From Citrobacter freundii (GTDB lineage Bacteria > Pseudomonadota > Gammaproteobacteria > Enterobacterales > Enterobacteriaceae): a DNA stretch of 64,000 nt. The stretch lies in assembly GCF_029717145.1 (NCBI RefSeq), contig NZ_CP099222.1, positions 124,001-188,000 on the forward strand. Reading direction: 5' to 3'. Position numbers and translations under genes: made by a program. Position 1 is the stretch's first letter. Every line of letters begins with the position of its first letter. Shown in pieces: positions 47,511 to 57,359 of this stretch. The notes beneath the pieces were generated by a model, which saw only the letters and a program-made list of their open reading frames with translations, was not told where the DNA came from and did not search any database.

Positions 47511-48215
47511 ATGATTATAAGAAACAGTAGTGGTCGCCAGAGGTTCAGCCTTCTGGTGAGCGTCGTGGTCTGTGCGCTGTCTACCCATACGGCCTATGGC
47601 TGGCAACAAGAATATATCGTTGATGCTATGTCAGGTCATACGGCTGAACGTTATACATGGGACAGCGATCACCAACCACGCTATAACGACATACTTGAAG
47701 AACGCATTCGTTCCACGAAGAGCGTGGCGGGTCCGGTGGTGAACCTGGCGGACCAAACGACGCTGGATACGACCAGCGGTATGAGTATGGGCTGGAATTT
47801 CCCCGTGTCCAGACAAGTGACGACCGGCCCGATTGCAGCCCTACATTATGACGGTTCGGCAACGTCCACCTATAACGAGTTTGGCGACAGTGCGACGTCC
47901 GTCACGCAGACCGATCCGTTATGGCATGCCAGCGTCAGCACCTTAGGCTGGCGGGTTAATTCGCAGTTTGGCGATGTGCGTCCGTGGGCGCAAATCAGCT
48001 ATAACCAGCAGTTTGGCGAGAATATCTGGAAGGCGCAATCGGGCCTCAGCCGGATGTCTGCGGCGAGTCAGGACGGCAACTGGCTGGATGTTACCGTGGG
48101 TGCCGATATGCTGCTCAATCCGCATATGGCGGCCTATGCTGCGCTCTCTCAGGCGGAAAATAGCACCAATAACAGTGACTATATGTACACCATGGGAGTA
48201 AGCGCTAAATTTTAA
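47511..48215 (+). CDS. yhjY: Autotransporter-barrel-like outer-membrane protein YhjY
   Basis: A 234-residue protein with a signal peptide (LLVSVVVCALSTHTAYG, cleavage near AYG-WQQ). The rest is predominantly beta-strand with a terminal aromatic (YTMGVSAKF), matching the autotransporter beta-barrel domain of the YhjY family. ATG 47511 is preferred to the adjacent TTG at 47508, since GGAG lies 8 bases before the ATG. No passenger domain is present. Function unknown. Confidence 0.88.
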   Translation: MIIRNSSGRQRFSLLVSVVVCALSTHTAYGWQQEYIVDAMSGHTAERYTWDSDHQPRYNDILEERIRSTKSVAGPVVNLADQTTLDTTSGMSMGWNFPVSRQVTTGPIAALHYDGSATSTYNEFGDSATSVTQTDPLWHASVSTLGWRVNSQFGDVRPWAQISYNQQFGENIWKAQSGLSRMSAASQDGNWLDVTVGADMLLNPHMAAYAALSQAENSTNNSDYMYTMGVSAKF

Positions 48216-48352
48216 CGCGAACATGCGTAAATAAAACAACTCTGTTACATATTAGAATCAATAATCACACGCGTCTCAGTGATAGCGGGTACTCACTTGT
48301 GTGAAAAATCCGGTCCTCTCACTTTTTGTCTCGTCATTCATTCCGCAATCCA

Positions 48353-48383
48353 GGCATTTCATTCCGTTCTGATGGCACTTCAT
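48353..48383 (+). promoter_or_regulatory. Direct-repeat YpdB sites upstream of yhjX
   Basis: GGCATTTCAT at 48353-48362 and GGCACTTCAT at 48374-48383 are separated by exactly 11 bases. This is the arrangement reported for binding of the response regulator YpdB at the E. coli yhjX promoter. The second copy has one mismatch. Confidence 0.8.
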
Positions 48384-48465
48384 GCCGTTTTCCCCTCGTC
48401 ATAAATGCACTTCGGTATGGTTGTTGGCAGAGAATTTCCCATTTTGCTTATGCAGGAATACTGCC

Positions 48466-49668
48466 ATGAAAACTTCTGATTATCAGCGTACCCGGTGGCT
48501 GACCCTGATCGGCACCATCATTACCCAATTTGCCTTAGGTTCGGTTTACACCTGGAGCCTGTTCAATGGCGCGCTTTCTTCAAAGCTGGATGCGCCGGTC
48601 AGCCAGGTGGCTTTCTCCTTTGGCCTGTTAAGCCTGGGCCTGGCGATTTCTTCTTCTGTCGCCGGGAAACTTCAGGAACGTTTTGGCGTGAAACGCGTCA
48701 CCATGGCATCCGGTATCCTGCTGGGCGTGGGCTTCTTCTTAACCGCACACTCTGACAGCCTGATTATGCTGTGGCTGAGTGCGGGTGTACTGGTGGGTCT
48801 GGCGGATGGTGCGGGCTACCTGTTAACGCTGTCCAACTGCGTAAAATGGTTCCCTGAGCGTAAAGGGCTGATTTCCGCCTTTGCTATCGGCTCTTATGGC
48901 CTCGGCAGCCTGGGCTTCAAGTTTATCGACACTCATCTGCTGGAAACCGTCGGGCTGGAGAAAACCTTTGTTATCTGGGGTGCCATTGTGCTGGTGATGA
49001 TCGTCTTTGGCTCTACGCTGATGAAAGATGCACCAAATCAGGAAGTTAAAACGGTGAATGGCGTGGTCGAGAACGACTACACTCTGGCGCAATCTATGCG
49101 CAAACCACAGTACTGGATGCTGGCAGTGATGTTCCTGACCGCGTGTATGAGTGGGCTGTATGTCATTGGTGTGGCAAAAGATATTGCACAAACTCTGGCG
49201 CATATGGATGTGGCGACAGCGGCCAATGCGGTGACGGTGATTTCCATCGCTAACCTGTCAGGCCGTCTGGTGCTGGGCATCCTGTCCGACAAGATTTCCC
49301 GTATTCGCGTTATCACCATTGGTCAGGTTGTTTCGCTGGTCGGTATGGCGGCGCTGCTATTCGCACCGCTGAACGAAGCGACCTTCTTCGCGGCGATTGC
49401 CTGCGTTGCCTTTAACTTTGGCGGTACGATTACCGTGTTCCCGTCCTTGGTCAGTGAGTTCTTTGGCCTGAATAATCTGGCTAAAAACTATGGGGTTATC
49501 TATCTGGGCTTCGGGATTGGCAGCATCTGTGGGTCCATCATCGCTTCCCTGTTTGGCGGTTTTTACGTGACCTTCTGTGTCATCTTCGCGCTGTTAATCA
49601 TCTCGCTGGCGCTGTCTACCACCATTCGTCAGCCTCAGCGTAGCGTATTTACCGAGGCGCACGCCTGA
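48466..49668 (+). CDS. yhjX: MFS transporter YhjX, pyruvate-induced
   Basis: A 400-residue, 12-helix major facilitator of the oxalate/formate antiporter type. It begins MKTSDYQRTRWLTLIGTIIT and contains YTWSLFNGALSSKLDAPVSQ. ATG 48466 is preferred over an upstream start at 48382, which would overlap the YpdB repeats. In E. coli expression responds to pyruvate through the YpdA-YpdB two-component system; the matching operator is present here. The transported compound is not firmly known. Confidence 0.93.
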   Translation: MKTSDYQRTRWLTLIGTIITQFALGSVYTWSLFNGALSSKLDAPVSQVAFSFGLLSLGLAISSSVAGKLQERFGVKRVTMASGILLGVGFFLTAHSDSLIMLWLSAGVLVGLADGAGYLLTLSNCVKWFPERKGLISAFAIGSYGLGSLGFKFIDTHLLETVGLEKTFVIWGAIVLVMIVFGSTLMKDAPNQEVKTVNGVVENDYTLAQSMRKPQYWMLAVMFLTACMSGLYVIGVAKDIAQTLAHMDVATAANAVTVISIANLSGRLVLGILSDKISRIRVITIGQVVSLVGMAALLFAPLNEATFFAAIACVAFNFGGTITVFPSLVSEFFGLNNLAKNYGVIYLGFGIGSICGSIIASLFGGFYVTFCVIFALLIISLALSTTIRQPQRSVFTEAHA

Positions 49669-49694
49669 TTCTATTAGTGGTGTCATTAATACCT

Positions 49695-49729
49695 GGCGCA
49701 TATATTTACAAAAATATATGCGCCATTTT
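49695..49729 (+). terminator. Terminator after yhjX
   Basis: GGCGCATATATTT at 49695-49707 pairs perfectly with AAATATATGCGCC at 49712-49724, followed by ATTTTC. Confidence 0.85.
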
Positions 49730-49876
49730 CATTCTCTATAAGCACTTTTGCGTTTACCTGTGGTCTACTTACTCGCGCCCGTAGACATTTCAAACTCTGC
49801 CGTTGTCGCATCTTTCACCTGCCCGGTCTAACTGACTGTAAGTAGGGCTTTTTATCCCGTTTTCCAGGTTTTATTG

Positions 49877-51568
49877 ATGAGATATATTAAGTCGATGACG
49901 CAGCAGAAGCTCAGTCTCTTGCTGGCAATCTATATCGGTCTGTTTATGAACTCCGCTGTATTTTACCGTCGTTTTAGCGGATATGCGTACGAGTTCACCG
50001 TCTGGAAAGGAATCTCTGCGGTTGTTGAATTAGCTGGCGCGGTGCTGGCAACCTTCTTTTTACTTCGTCTTCTCTCTTTATTTGGCCGACGCGCCTGGCG
50101 TGTACTGGCAACCTTTGTGGTGCTGTGTTCCGCAGGTGCCAGCTATTATATGACCTTCCTGAACGTGGTGATCGGTTACGGCATTATTGCCTCGGTTATG
50201 ACCACCGATATTGATTTATCGAAGGAAGTTGTGGGCTGGCATTTTATTGCGTGGCTGGTTTCGGTCAGTATTTTGCCGTTGCTCTTAATCTGGAATAACC
50301 GCTGTCGCTACACCCTGATAAAACAGCTGCGCACGCCAGGTATGAGATTTCGCAATGTGGCGGTCGTTTTGCTGGCGGGGATCATGGTATGGGCGCCGAT
50401 TCGTCTGCTCAGCATGCAGCAGAGATCCGTCGAGCGTGAAACCGGCATCGATTTACCCAGCTACGGCGGCGTCGTGGCAAACTCCTATCTGCCGTCAAAC
50501 TGGCTCTCCGCGTTAGGGCTGTATGCCTGGGCGCAGGTTGATGAGTCCTCAGACAACAAATCGCTGATGAACCCGGCGAAAAAATTCACTTATGTTGCCC
50601 CCAAGAATCTCGATGACACCTACGTGGTGTTTATTATTGGTGAGACCACGCGCTGGGATCATATGGGGATTTTTGGCTACGAGCGAAATACCACACCAAG
50701 GCTGGCTCAGGAGAAAAACCTGGCGGCATTCCGTGGGTATTCATGTGATACCGCGACCAAGTTGTCGCTGCGCTGCATGTTTGTACGTCAAGGTGGTGCG
50801 GAAGAAAACCCACAGCGGACGCTGAAAGAACAAAACGTTTTTTCCGTACTCGGTCAGTTAGGGTTTAAAACAGACCTTTACGCGATGCAAAGCGAGATGT
50901 GGTTCTACAGTAATACCATGGCGGAAAACATCGCCTATCGTGAACAAATTGGCGCAGAGCCGCGTAACCGTGGCAAAACAGTTGACGATATGCTGCTGAT
51001 TACCGAAATGCAGCAATCCTTAAAGCAGAATGACAGCGGTAAGCGCCTGATTATTCTGCATACCAAAGGTTCACACTTTAACTACACGCAGCGCTACACT
51101 CGCGAGTATGCACAGTGGAAGCCTGAGTGTGTGGATGTCGATAGCGGCTGTTCGAAAGAACAGATGATTAACTCTTTCGACAACTCGGTGACCTATGTCG
51201 ATCACTTTATTACCAAAGTGTTTGATCAACTGCGCGATAAGAAAGCGATAGTGTTCTATGCCGCCGATCACGGTGAGTCTATTAACGAACGTGAGCACCT
51301 GCACGGTACGCCGCGTAAAATGGCGCCGCCAGAGCAGTTCCGCGTGCCGATGATGGTGTGGATGTCGGATAAGTATCTGGAAGACCCCGATCATGCGAAG
51401 GCGTTTGCTCACCTGAAGCAAGAGGCGGATATGAAGGTCCCGCGCCGTCATGTGGAACTGTATGACACCATTTTGGGTTGCCTCGGTTATACCTCGCCAA
51501 ACGGCGGTATAAATGAGAACAATAACTGGTGCAACGTTCCGGGCGGGCAGAAAGTCGCGGCGCAGTAA
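49877..51568 (+). CDS. eptB: Kdo2-lipid A phosphoethanolamine 7''-transferase EptB
   Basis: A 563-residue inner-membrane enzyme that adds phosphoethanolamine to the outer Kdo of lipopolysaccharide, in the periplasm. Five N-terminal transmembrane helices precede an alkaline-phosphatase-like catalytic domain with [20 protein letters not shown], the nucleophile Thr in [12 protein letters not shown], and the metal site YAADHGES with HLHGTP. ATG 49877 matches the E. coli start; the TTG one codon earlier is disfavoured. In E. coli it is sigma-E dependent and silenced by the sRNA MgrR; those sites were not resolved here. Confidence 0.96.
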   Translation: MRYIKSMTQQKLSLLLAIYIGLFMNSAVFYRRFSGYAYEFTVWKGISAVVELAGAVLATFFLLRLLSLFGRRAWRVLATFVVLCSAGASYYMTFLNVVIGYGIIASVMTTDIDLSKEVVGWHFIAWLVSVSILPLLLIWNNRCRYTLIKQLRTPGMRFRNVAVVLLAGIMVWAPIRLLSMQQRSVERETGIDLPSYGGVVANSYLPSNWLSALGLYAWAQVDESSDNKSLMNPAKKFTYVAPKNLDDTYVVFIIGETTRWDHMGIFGYERNTTPRLAQEKNLAAFRGYSCDTATKLSLRCMFVRQGGAEENPQRTLKEQNVFSVLGQLGFKTDLYAMQSEMWFYSNTMAENIAYREQIGAEPRNRGKTVDDMLLITEMQQSLKQNDSGKRLIILHTKGSHFNYTQRYTREYAQWKPECVDVDSGCSKEQMINSFDNSVTYVDHFITKVFDQLRDKKAIVFYAADHGESINEREHLHGTPRKMAPPEQFRVPMMVWMSDKYLEDPDHAKAFAHLKQEADMKVPRRHVELYDTILGCLGYTSPNGGINENNNWCNVPGGQKVAAQ

Positions 51569-51659
51569 CCGGCCTGCTGACTTTCTCGCCGATCGAATGG
51601 CATTTTGATACGAAGGGATTGACGGGCGCGCACCTGAGCAGTAAGATGCGCCCCGCATT

Positions 51660-51736
<77 letters not shown>

Positions 51737-51742
51737 AATTAG

Positions 51743-51770
51743 AAAAGCCCGCTCTTTGAGCGGGCTTTTT
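51743..51770 (+). terminator. Terminator of proK
   Basis: AAAAGCCCGCTC and GAGCGGGCTTTT form a 12-bp perfect stem around TTT, ending in a T run. Confidence 0.93.
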
Positions 51771-51885
51771 GCTTTCCGGGATTCACGAGGATGAGAACCT
51801 CCGGGGGCAAGGGGTTCGACTCGAGCGGAGCGAGAGAACGTTGCGTCAGCAACGGCCCGCAGGGCGAGCCACGTAGTGGCGAGTC

Positions 51886-51907
51886 ATCCTCTATCACCGA
51901 CCAAATT
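51886..51907 (+). repeat. Duplicated 3' end of the proline tRNA
   Basis: ATCCTCTATCACCGACCAAA and two further bases repeat exactly the sequence at 51719-51740, that is the last 18 bases of the tRNA plus AATT. The copy lies 167 bases downstream and is followed by its own terminator. The intervening DNA has small dyads (ACGTTGCGTCAGCAACG, GCCACGTAGTGGC). Confidence 0.9.
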
Positions 51908-51910
51908 TAA

Positions 51911-51937
51911 AGCCCTGCTCAACGAGCAGGGTTTTTT
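51911..51937 (+). terminator. Second terminator after the tRNA-end copy
   Basis: CCCTGCTC at 51913-51920 and GAGCAGGG at 51924-51931 pair, followed by six T. Confidence 0.88.
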
Positions 51938-51957
51938 GCATCTGAAGCCGAGAGGAG

Positions 51958-52053
51958 TTGTAGGCCTGATAAGCGCAGCGCCATCAGGCAATTAAAGCGC
52001 GTGGGAGTCTGCATCGCCGGATGGCGGCGCAGGCGCCTTATCCGGCCTACGGG
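51958..52053. repeat. REP/BIME element
   Basis: GGCCTGATAAGCGCAGCGCC, then GCCGGATGGCGGC and GCGCCTTATCCGGCCTACGG, are typical REP units in inverted order. Confidence 0.8.
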
Positions 52054-52602
52054 CTGCTTCCCCGTTTCATCTTCATTTCGCCTGCAAAAATTGTGTACCA
52101 CTTCCCACTGTCTGTTAACGATTCTGTGACATATTCCATTGTCTTTTTTTATATTTGCTTGAATCTTTTTTTGCGTTACTTATGGCTGAACCTAGCATTT
52201 TCCGCTGTGCGCTTTAACGTTCATGGTATTAATCGCTCAGATATGCAGCATTCATTAAGAAATTTTTCACATTTTGCATAAATGTTAATCACTAAACGTT
52301 GCTAAATATGAAGATATTTATTCTGGTATAGGCCGCGTAGCACAAATTTCCCTGCTGAAAATGCCCCTCTGCACTTTTTTTAATCTTTGTTTGCGAATTC
52401 TCACCGTTGGCGTAAATCACGGTTACCTGTATTGACGTTTTCACATTCTGTTGACAGATTGTAGGGCATGAGGGGCATTTCATGGAGAATCCGCACTGCA
52501 ACTCAGTCGCTTATGTGAACGGAATCCCCATCCTCTTAACGCCGACCCGGCCGGGTAAAAAACAAAAAAGGCCAGGCGGTGCAAACCCACTGCAAAGGGT
52601 AA
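52054..52602 (+). other. Long dppA upstream region with probable promoter
   Basis: This AT-rich stretch precedes dppA. TTGACG at 52432-52437 and CAGATT at 52455-52460, 17 bases apart, would start transcription near 52468, about 165 bases before the dppA ATG, as reported for E. coli. TGTGACATATTCCATTG near 52125 is a possible CRP half-site. No convincing gene is present: short frames here lack ribosome sites and similarity. Confidence 0.45.
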
Positions 52603-52622
52603 AACAACAAACATCACATTTG
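52603..52622 (+). promoter_or_regulatory. GcvB small-RNA target in the dppA leader
   Basis: The CA-rich stretch AACAACAAACATCACATTTG just before the ribosome site is the kind of sequence that pairs with the GU-rich R1 region of GcvB, a known repressor of dppA in enterobacteria. Pairing is inferred. Confidence 0.6.
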
Positions 52623-52632
52623 GAGCAGAAGA

Positions 52633-54240
52633 ATGAGTATTTCCTTGAAGAAGTCAGGGATGCTGAAGCTTGGTCTGAGCCTGGTGGCTATGACCGTCGC
52701 AGCAAGCGTACAGGCTAAAACTCTGGTTTATTGTTCAGAAGGATCTCCTGAAGGCTTTAACCCACAGCTTTTCACTTCTGGCACAACCTATGATGCCAGC
52801 TCAGTACCGATCTATAACCGCCTGGTTGAGTTCAAAACCGGTACGACTGAAGTGATCCCGGGCTTGGCTGAGAAGTGGGAAATCAGCGAAGACGGTAAAA
52901 CCTATACCTTCCACCTGCGTCAGGGCGTGAAGTGGCAGGACAATAAAGAATTTAAACCGACGCGTACCTTCAACGCTGATGACGTGGTGTTCTCCTTTGA
53001 CCGCCAGAAAAACGCCCAGAACCCGTACCATAAAGTCTCTGGTGGCAGCTATGAGTACTTCGAAGGGATGGGCTTGCCGGATCTGATCAGTGAAGTGAAG
53101 AAAGTCGACGATAACACTGTCCAGTTCGTACTGACCCGCCCGGAAGCACCGTTCCTGGCAGATCTGGCGATGGACTTCGCGTCTATTCTTTCCAAAGAAT
53201 ATGCCGACAACATGCTGAAAGCCGGCTCCCCGGAGAAAGTGGATCTGAACCCAATCGGTACCGGTCCGTTCCAGATGCAGCAGTACCAGAAAGACTCGCG
53301 CATTCTGTATAAAGCGTTCGAAGGTTACTGGGGCACCAAGCCGAAGATCGATCGTCTGGTCTTCTCCATCACCCCTGACGCATCCGTGCGTTACGCCAAG
53401 CTGCAGAAGAATGAGTGCCAGGTGATGCCGTACCCGAACCCGGCTGATATCGCGCGCATGAAGCAGGATAAAAACCTCAACCTGCTGGAGCAGGCGGGCC
53501 TGAACGTGGGTTACCTGTCTTTCAACACCGAGAAAAAACCGTTTGATGACGTGAAAGTGCGTCAGGCGCTGACCTACGCGGTGAACAAAGAAGCGATCAT
53601 CAAAGCGGTATATCAGGGCGCAGGCGTTGCAGCCAAGAACCTGATCCCGCCAACCATGTGGGGCTATAACGACGACGTTAAAGACTACAGCTACGATCCG
53701 GAAAAAGCCAAAGCGCTGCTGAAAGAAGCGGGCCAGGACAAAGGCTTCACCGTTGAACTGTGGGCGATGCCGGTACAGCGTCCGTACAACCCGAACGCAC
53801 GCCGTATGGCTGAAATGATCCAGGCGGACTGGGCGAAAATTGGCGTCCAGGCCAAAATCGTCACCTACGAGTGGGGCGAGTACCTCAAGCGTGCCAAGTC
53901 TGGTGAGCACCAGGCGGTGATGATGGGCTGGACCGGGGACAATGGGGATCCGGATAACTTCTTCGCCACCCTGTTCAGCTGTGCGGCAGCGAAAGACGGC
54001 TCCAACTACTCTCGCTGGTGCTACAAGCCGTTTGAAGATCTGATTCAACCGGCCCGCGCGACCGACGACCACAACAAGCGTGTTGAACTCTACAAACAAG
54101 CTCAGGTAGTGATGCATGACCAGGCGCCTGCGCTGATCATTGCTCACTCCACCGTGTATGAGCCAGTGCGTAAAGAAGTCAAAGGCTATGTGGTTGATCC
54201 ATTAGGCAAACACCACTTCGAAAACGTCTCTATCGAATAA
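52633..54240 (+). CDS. dppA: Periplasmic dipeptide-binding protein DppA
   Basis: A 535-residue cluster-C substrate-binding protein for dipeptides (and heme in E. coli), also used in peptide chemotaxis with Tap. A signal peptide ends at AASVQA-KTLVYCSEG. The family features GLAEKWEISEDGKTYTFHLR and WTGDNGDPDNFF are present. Length equals E. coli DppA. GGAGCAGAAGA precedes the ATG. It is the first gene of dppABCDF and is separated from dppB by a hairpin and a REP element. Confidence 0.98.
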   Translation: MSISLKKSGMLKLGLSLVAMTVAASVQAKTLVYCSEGSPEGFNPQLFTSGTTYDASSVPIYNRLVEFKTGTTEVIPGLAEKWEISEDGKTYTFHLRQGVKWQDNKEFKPTRTFNADDVVFSFDRQKNAQNPYHKVSGGSYEYFEGMGLPDLISEVKKVDDNTVQFVLTRPEAPFLADLAMDFASILSKEYADNMLKAGSPEKVDLNPIGTGPFQMQQYQKDSRILYKAFEGYWGTKPKIDRLVFSITPDASVRYAKLQKNECQVMPYPNPADIARMKQDKNLNLLEQAGLNVGYLSFNTEKKPFDDVKVRQALTYAVNKEAIIKAVYQGAGVAAKNLIPPTMWGYNDDVKDYSYDPEKAKALLKEAGQDKGFTVELWAMPVQRPYNPNARRMAEMIQADWAKIGVQAKIVTYEWGEYLKRAKSGEHQAVMMGWTGDNGDPDNFFATLFSCAAAKDGSNYSRWCYKPFEDLIQPARATDDHNKRVELYKQAQVVMHDQAPALIIAHSTVYEPVRKEVKGYVVDPLGKHHFENVSIE

Positions 54241-54250
54241 TTAAAACTCA

Positions 54251-54337
54251 GGGGTGTTCATGCACCCCATGCCTGGCGGCGCTACGCTTGCGCAGGCCTA
54301 TGAGAGTAGGCCGGATAAGCGTAGCGCCATCCGGCGT
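54251..54337 (+). repeat. Hairpin and REP element between dppA and dppB
   Basis: GGGGTG at 54251-54256 pairs with CACCCC at 54263-54268. A REP pair follows (GCCTGGCGGCGCTACGC, then GGCCGGATAAGCGTAGCGCC). Such intercistronic elements stabilise the upstream mRNA, so more DppA than permease would be made. Confidence 0.75.
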
Positions 54338-54433
54338 AGTGCTTTACCCACAGTTGTTTATGCGTGGGATAAGATTTGTGAGCAATACAGATTCACGGTT
54401 CCAGGCCGTGCGTCATTAGAGAGAATCCGGGTT

Positions 54434-55453
54434 ATGTTGCAGTTCATTCTCCGACGTTTGGGACTCGTCATCCCTACGTTTATCGGTATCACTCTTCTCA
54501 CCTTTGCCTTCGTCCATATGATCCCCGGCGATCCGGTAATGATCATGGCGGGTGAGCGTGGGATCTCCCCTGAGCGTCATGCTCAACTGCTGGCTGAACT
54601 CGGTCTGGATAAACCGATGTGGCAGCAGTACCTCCATTACATTTGGGGGGTTATGCATGGTGACTTAGGCATTTCGTTAAAAAGCCGCTTGCCGGTGTGG
54701 GAAGAGTTCGTGCCGCGCTTTAAAGCGACGCTGGAACTCGGTGTCTGCGCCATGATGTTTGCCACCGCGGTAGGGATTCCCGTTGGCGTACTCGCCGCGG
54801 TTAAGCGTGGTTCTATTTTCGATCACACCGCTGTGGGTCTGGCACTGACCGGTTACTCCATGCCTATCTTTTGGTGGGGCATGATGCTGATCATGCTGGT
54901 TTCCGTGCAGTGGAACCTGACGCCGGTTTCCGGGCGGGTGAGCGACATGGTGTTCCTTGATGACTCCAACCCGCTGACCGGGTTTATGCTGATCGACACC
55001 GCCATCTGGGGTGAAGAGGGTAACTTCATTGATGCCGTGGCGCATATGATCCTGCCCGCGATGGTGCTGGGCACCATTCCTCTGGCCGTTATCGTGCGTA
55101 TGACCCGTTCGTCAATGCTGGAAGTGCTGGGCGAAGATTACATTCGTACCGCGCGCGCCAAGGGGCTGACGCGGATGCGCGTGATCGTCATTCATGCTCT
55201 GCGCAACGCCATGCTGCCCGTGGTGACCGTTATCGGTCTGCAGGTCGGTACGCTGCTGGCTGGGGCTATTCTGACCGAAACCATTTTCTCGTGGCCGGGT
55301 CTGGGGCGCTGGCTGATTGATGCGCTGCAACGCCGTGATTATCCGGTAGTGCAGGGCGGTGTATTACTGGTAGCGACGATGATTATTCTCGTCAACCTGC
55401 TGGTAGACCTGCTGTACGGCGTGGTGAACCCGCGTATTCGGCATAAGAAGTAA
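54434..55453 (+). CDS. dppB: Dipeptide ABC transporter permease DppB
   Basis: A 339-residue inner-membrane permease with about six helices. The start at 54434 (MLQFILRRLGLVIPTFIGIT) matches E. coli; the frame running back to 54254 crosses the REP element and is rejected. The EAA loop that contacts the ATPases is EDYIRTARAKGLTRMRVIVI. VHMIPGDP is the conserved N-terminal oligopeptide-permease motif. It forms the channel with DppC. Confidence 0.98.
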   Translation: MLQFILRRLGLVIPTFIGITLLTFAFVHMIPGDPVMIMAGERGISPERHAQLLAELGLDKPMWQQYLHYIWGVMHGDLGISLKSRLPVWEEFVPRFKATLELGVCAMMFATAVGIPVGVLAAVKRGSIFDHTAVGLALTGYSMPIFWWGMMLIMLVSVQWNLTPVSGRVSDMVFLDDSNPLTGFMLIDTAIWGEEGNFIDAVAHMILPAMVLGTIPLAVIVRMTRSSMLEVLGEDYIRTARAKGLTRMRVIVIHALRNAMLPVVTVIGLQVGTLLAGAILTETIFSWPGLGRWLIDALQRRDYPVVQGGVLLVATMIILVNLLVDLLYGVVNPRIRHKK

Positions 55454-55462
55454 GGGGCCATC

Positions 55463-56365
55463 ATGTCACAGGTTACTGAAAATAAAGTTATTGCTGCACC
55501 GGTGCCGATGACCCCGTTGCAGGAGTTCTGGCACTATTTTAAACGCAACAAAGGTGCGGTCGTTGGCCTCGTTTATGTGGTCATCGTGCTGTTTATTGCA
55601 ATTTTCGCCAACTGGATTGCGCCCTATAACCCGGCGGAACAGTTTCGCGATACGCTGCTGGCACCTCCTGCGTGGCAGGAAGGCGGCTCGTGGGCGCATC
55701 TGTTTGGTACTGACGACGTAGGGCGCGATGTGCTGTCGCGCTTGATGTACGGTGCACGCCTGTCGCTGCTGGTCGGCTGTCTGGTGGTGGTGCTCTCGCT
55801 GCTGATGGGCGTGATTCTCGGGCTGGTGGCCGGTTATTTCGGCGGCATCGTTGATAACGTCATCATGCGAGTGGTCGATATCATGCTGGCACTGCCGAGC
55901 CTGTTGCTGGCCTTGGTGCTGGTGGCGGTATTTGGCCCATCGATAGGTAATGCGGCGCTGGCACTGACGTTCGTGGCGCTGCCGCACTATGTGCGTCTGA
56001 CACGTGCCGCCGTGCTGGTGGAAGTGAACCGCGACTACGTCACCGCCTCTCGCGTGGCGGGTGCCGGTGCGATGCGCCAGATGTTCGTCAATATTCTTCC
56101 TAACTGTCTTGCGCCGCTGATTGTTCAGGCGTCGCTCGGCTTCTCTAACGCCATTCTCGATATGGCCGCGCTTGGCTTCCTGGGCATGGGCGCGCAGCCG
56201 CCAACACCGGAATGGGGCACTATGCTCTCCGACGTGTTGCAGTTCGCGCAAAGTGCCTGGTGGGTCGTGACCTTCCCGGGTCTGGCGATCCTGCTGACGG
56301 TGCTGGCATTTAACCTGATGGGTGACGGTCTGCGTGACGCGCTCGATCCCAAACTGAAGCAGTAA
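55463..56365 (+). CDS. dppC: Dipeptide ABC transporter permease DppC
   Basis: A 300-residue permease partner of DppB, with an N-terminal cytoplasmic segment ([20 protein letters not shown]) and six helices. [20 protein letters not shown] is the family signature, and the EAA loop is [20 protein letters not shown]. It begins 9 bases after dppB. Confidence 0.98.
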   Translation: MSQVTENKVIAAPVPMTPLQEFWHYFKRNKGAVVGLVYVVIVLFIAIFANWIAPYNPAEQFRDTLLAPPAWQEGGSWAHLFGTDDVGRDVLSRLMYGARLSLLVGCLVVVLSLLMGVILGLVAGYFGGIVDNVIMRVVDIMLALPSLLLALVLVAVFGPSIGNAALALTFVALPHYVRLTRAAVLVEVNRDYVTASRVAGAGAMRQMFVNILPNCLAPLIVQASLGFSNAILDMAALGFLGMGAQPPTPEWGTMLSDVLQFAQSAWWVVTFPGLAILLTVLAFNLMGDGLRDALDPKLKQ

Positions 56366-56375
56366 GAGGTTCGAG

Positions 56376-57359
56376 ATGGCGTTATTAAATGTAGACAAAT
56401 TATCTGTACATTTCGGCGACGTTGGCGCCGAATTCCGTGCCGTAGACCGCATCAGCTACAGTGTGAACCAGGGCGAAGTGGTGGGGATTGTCGGGGAATC
56501 CGGCTCCGGTAAGTCCGTCAGTTCACTGGCGATTATGGGGCTGATTGACTACCCCGGCCGCGTGATGGCGGAAAGCCTTGAGTTTAACGGCCGCGACCTG
56601 AAACGCATCTCTGAAAAAGAGCGTCGCCAGCTGGTGGGTGCTGAAGTGGCGATGATTTTCCAGGACCCAATGACCAGCCTCAACCCGTGCTACACCGTCG
56701 GCTACCAGATTATGGAAGCCATTAAGGTGCATCAGGGTGGCAACAAGAAAACCCGTATTCAGCGGGCGATTGACCTGCTGACGCTGGTGGGCATTCCTGA
56801 CCCGGCTTCACGTCTTGATGTGTATCCGCACCAGTTGTCTGGAGGTATGAGTCAGCGCGTGATGATCGCCATGGCGATTGCCTGTCGTCCGAAACTGCTG
56901 ATTGCCGATGAACCGACAACCGCGCTGGACGTGACTATTCAGGCGCAGATCATCGAACTGCTGCTGGAGCTTCAGCAGAAAGAAAATATGGCGCTGGTAT
57001 TGATTACTCATGACCTGGCGTTGGTGGCAGAAGCGGCACACAAAATCATCGTTATGTATGCCGGTCAGGTGGTGGAAACCGGGGCTGCACACGATATTTT
57101 CCGCGCGCCCCGACATCCGTATACCCAGGCATTGCTGCGTGCGTTGCCGGAGTTTGCGCAGGATAAAGCGCGTCTGGCCTCGTTGCCGGGCGTGGTGCCG
57201 GGTAAATACGACCGCCCGAACGGTTGTCTGTTGAACCCGCGCTGTCCGTATGCCACGGACAAATGCCGTAGCGTAGAGCCGGAGCTGAACATACTGGGCG
57301 AAGGTCGCCAGTCGAAATGCCACTACCCACTCGATGATGCCGGGAGGCCCACACTATGA
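56376..57359 (+). CDS. dppD: Dipeptide ABC transporter ATPase DppD
   Basis: A 327-residue ABC ATPase. Walker A is GESGSGKS, the signature is [14 protein letters not shown], Walker B is [12 protein letters not shown] and the H-loop is [11 protein letters not shown]. The C-terminal oligopeptide-ATPase extension has four Cys (in [16 protein letters not shown] and KCHYPL) that may bind an Fe-S cluster, as in related enzymes. It overlaps dppF by 4 bases. Confidence 0.98.
   Translation: MALLNVDKLSVHFGDVGAEFRAVDRISYSVNQGEVVGIVGESGSGKSVSSLAIMGLIDYPGRVMAESLEFNGRDLKRISEKERRQLVGAEVAMIFQDPMTSLNPCYTVGYQIMEAIKVHQGGNKKTRIQRAIDLLTLVGIPDPASRLDVYPHQLSGGMSQRVMIAMAIACRPKLLIADEPTTALDVTIQAQIIELLLELQQKENMALVLITHDLALVAEAAHKIIVMYAGQVVETGAAHDIFRAPRHPYTQALLRALPEFAQDKARLASLPGVVPGKYDRPNGCLLNPRCPYATDKCRSVEPELNILGEGRQSKCHYPLDDAGRPTL

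Noticed and set aside
52021-52281. 86-codon frame in the dppA upstream region
   Set aside because: It starts within a REP element and lacks a ribosome site; probably chance.
52801-54147. 448-codon antisense frame inside dppA
   Set aside because: Shadow of dppA; no independent support.
55466-56452. 328-codon antisense frame across dppC
   Set aside because: His/Gln/Arg-rich translation typical of an antisense shadow of a membrane-protein gene.
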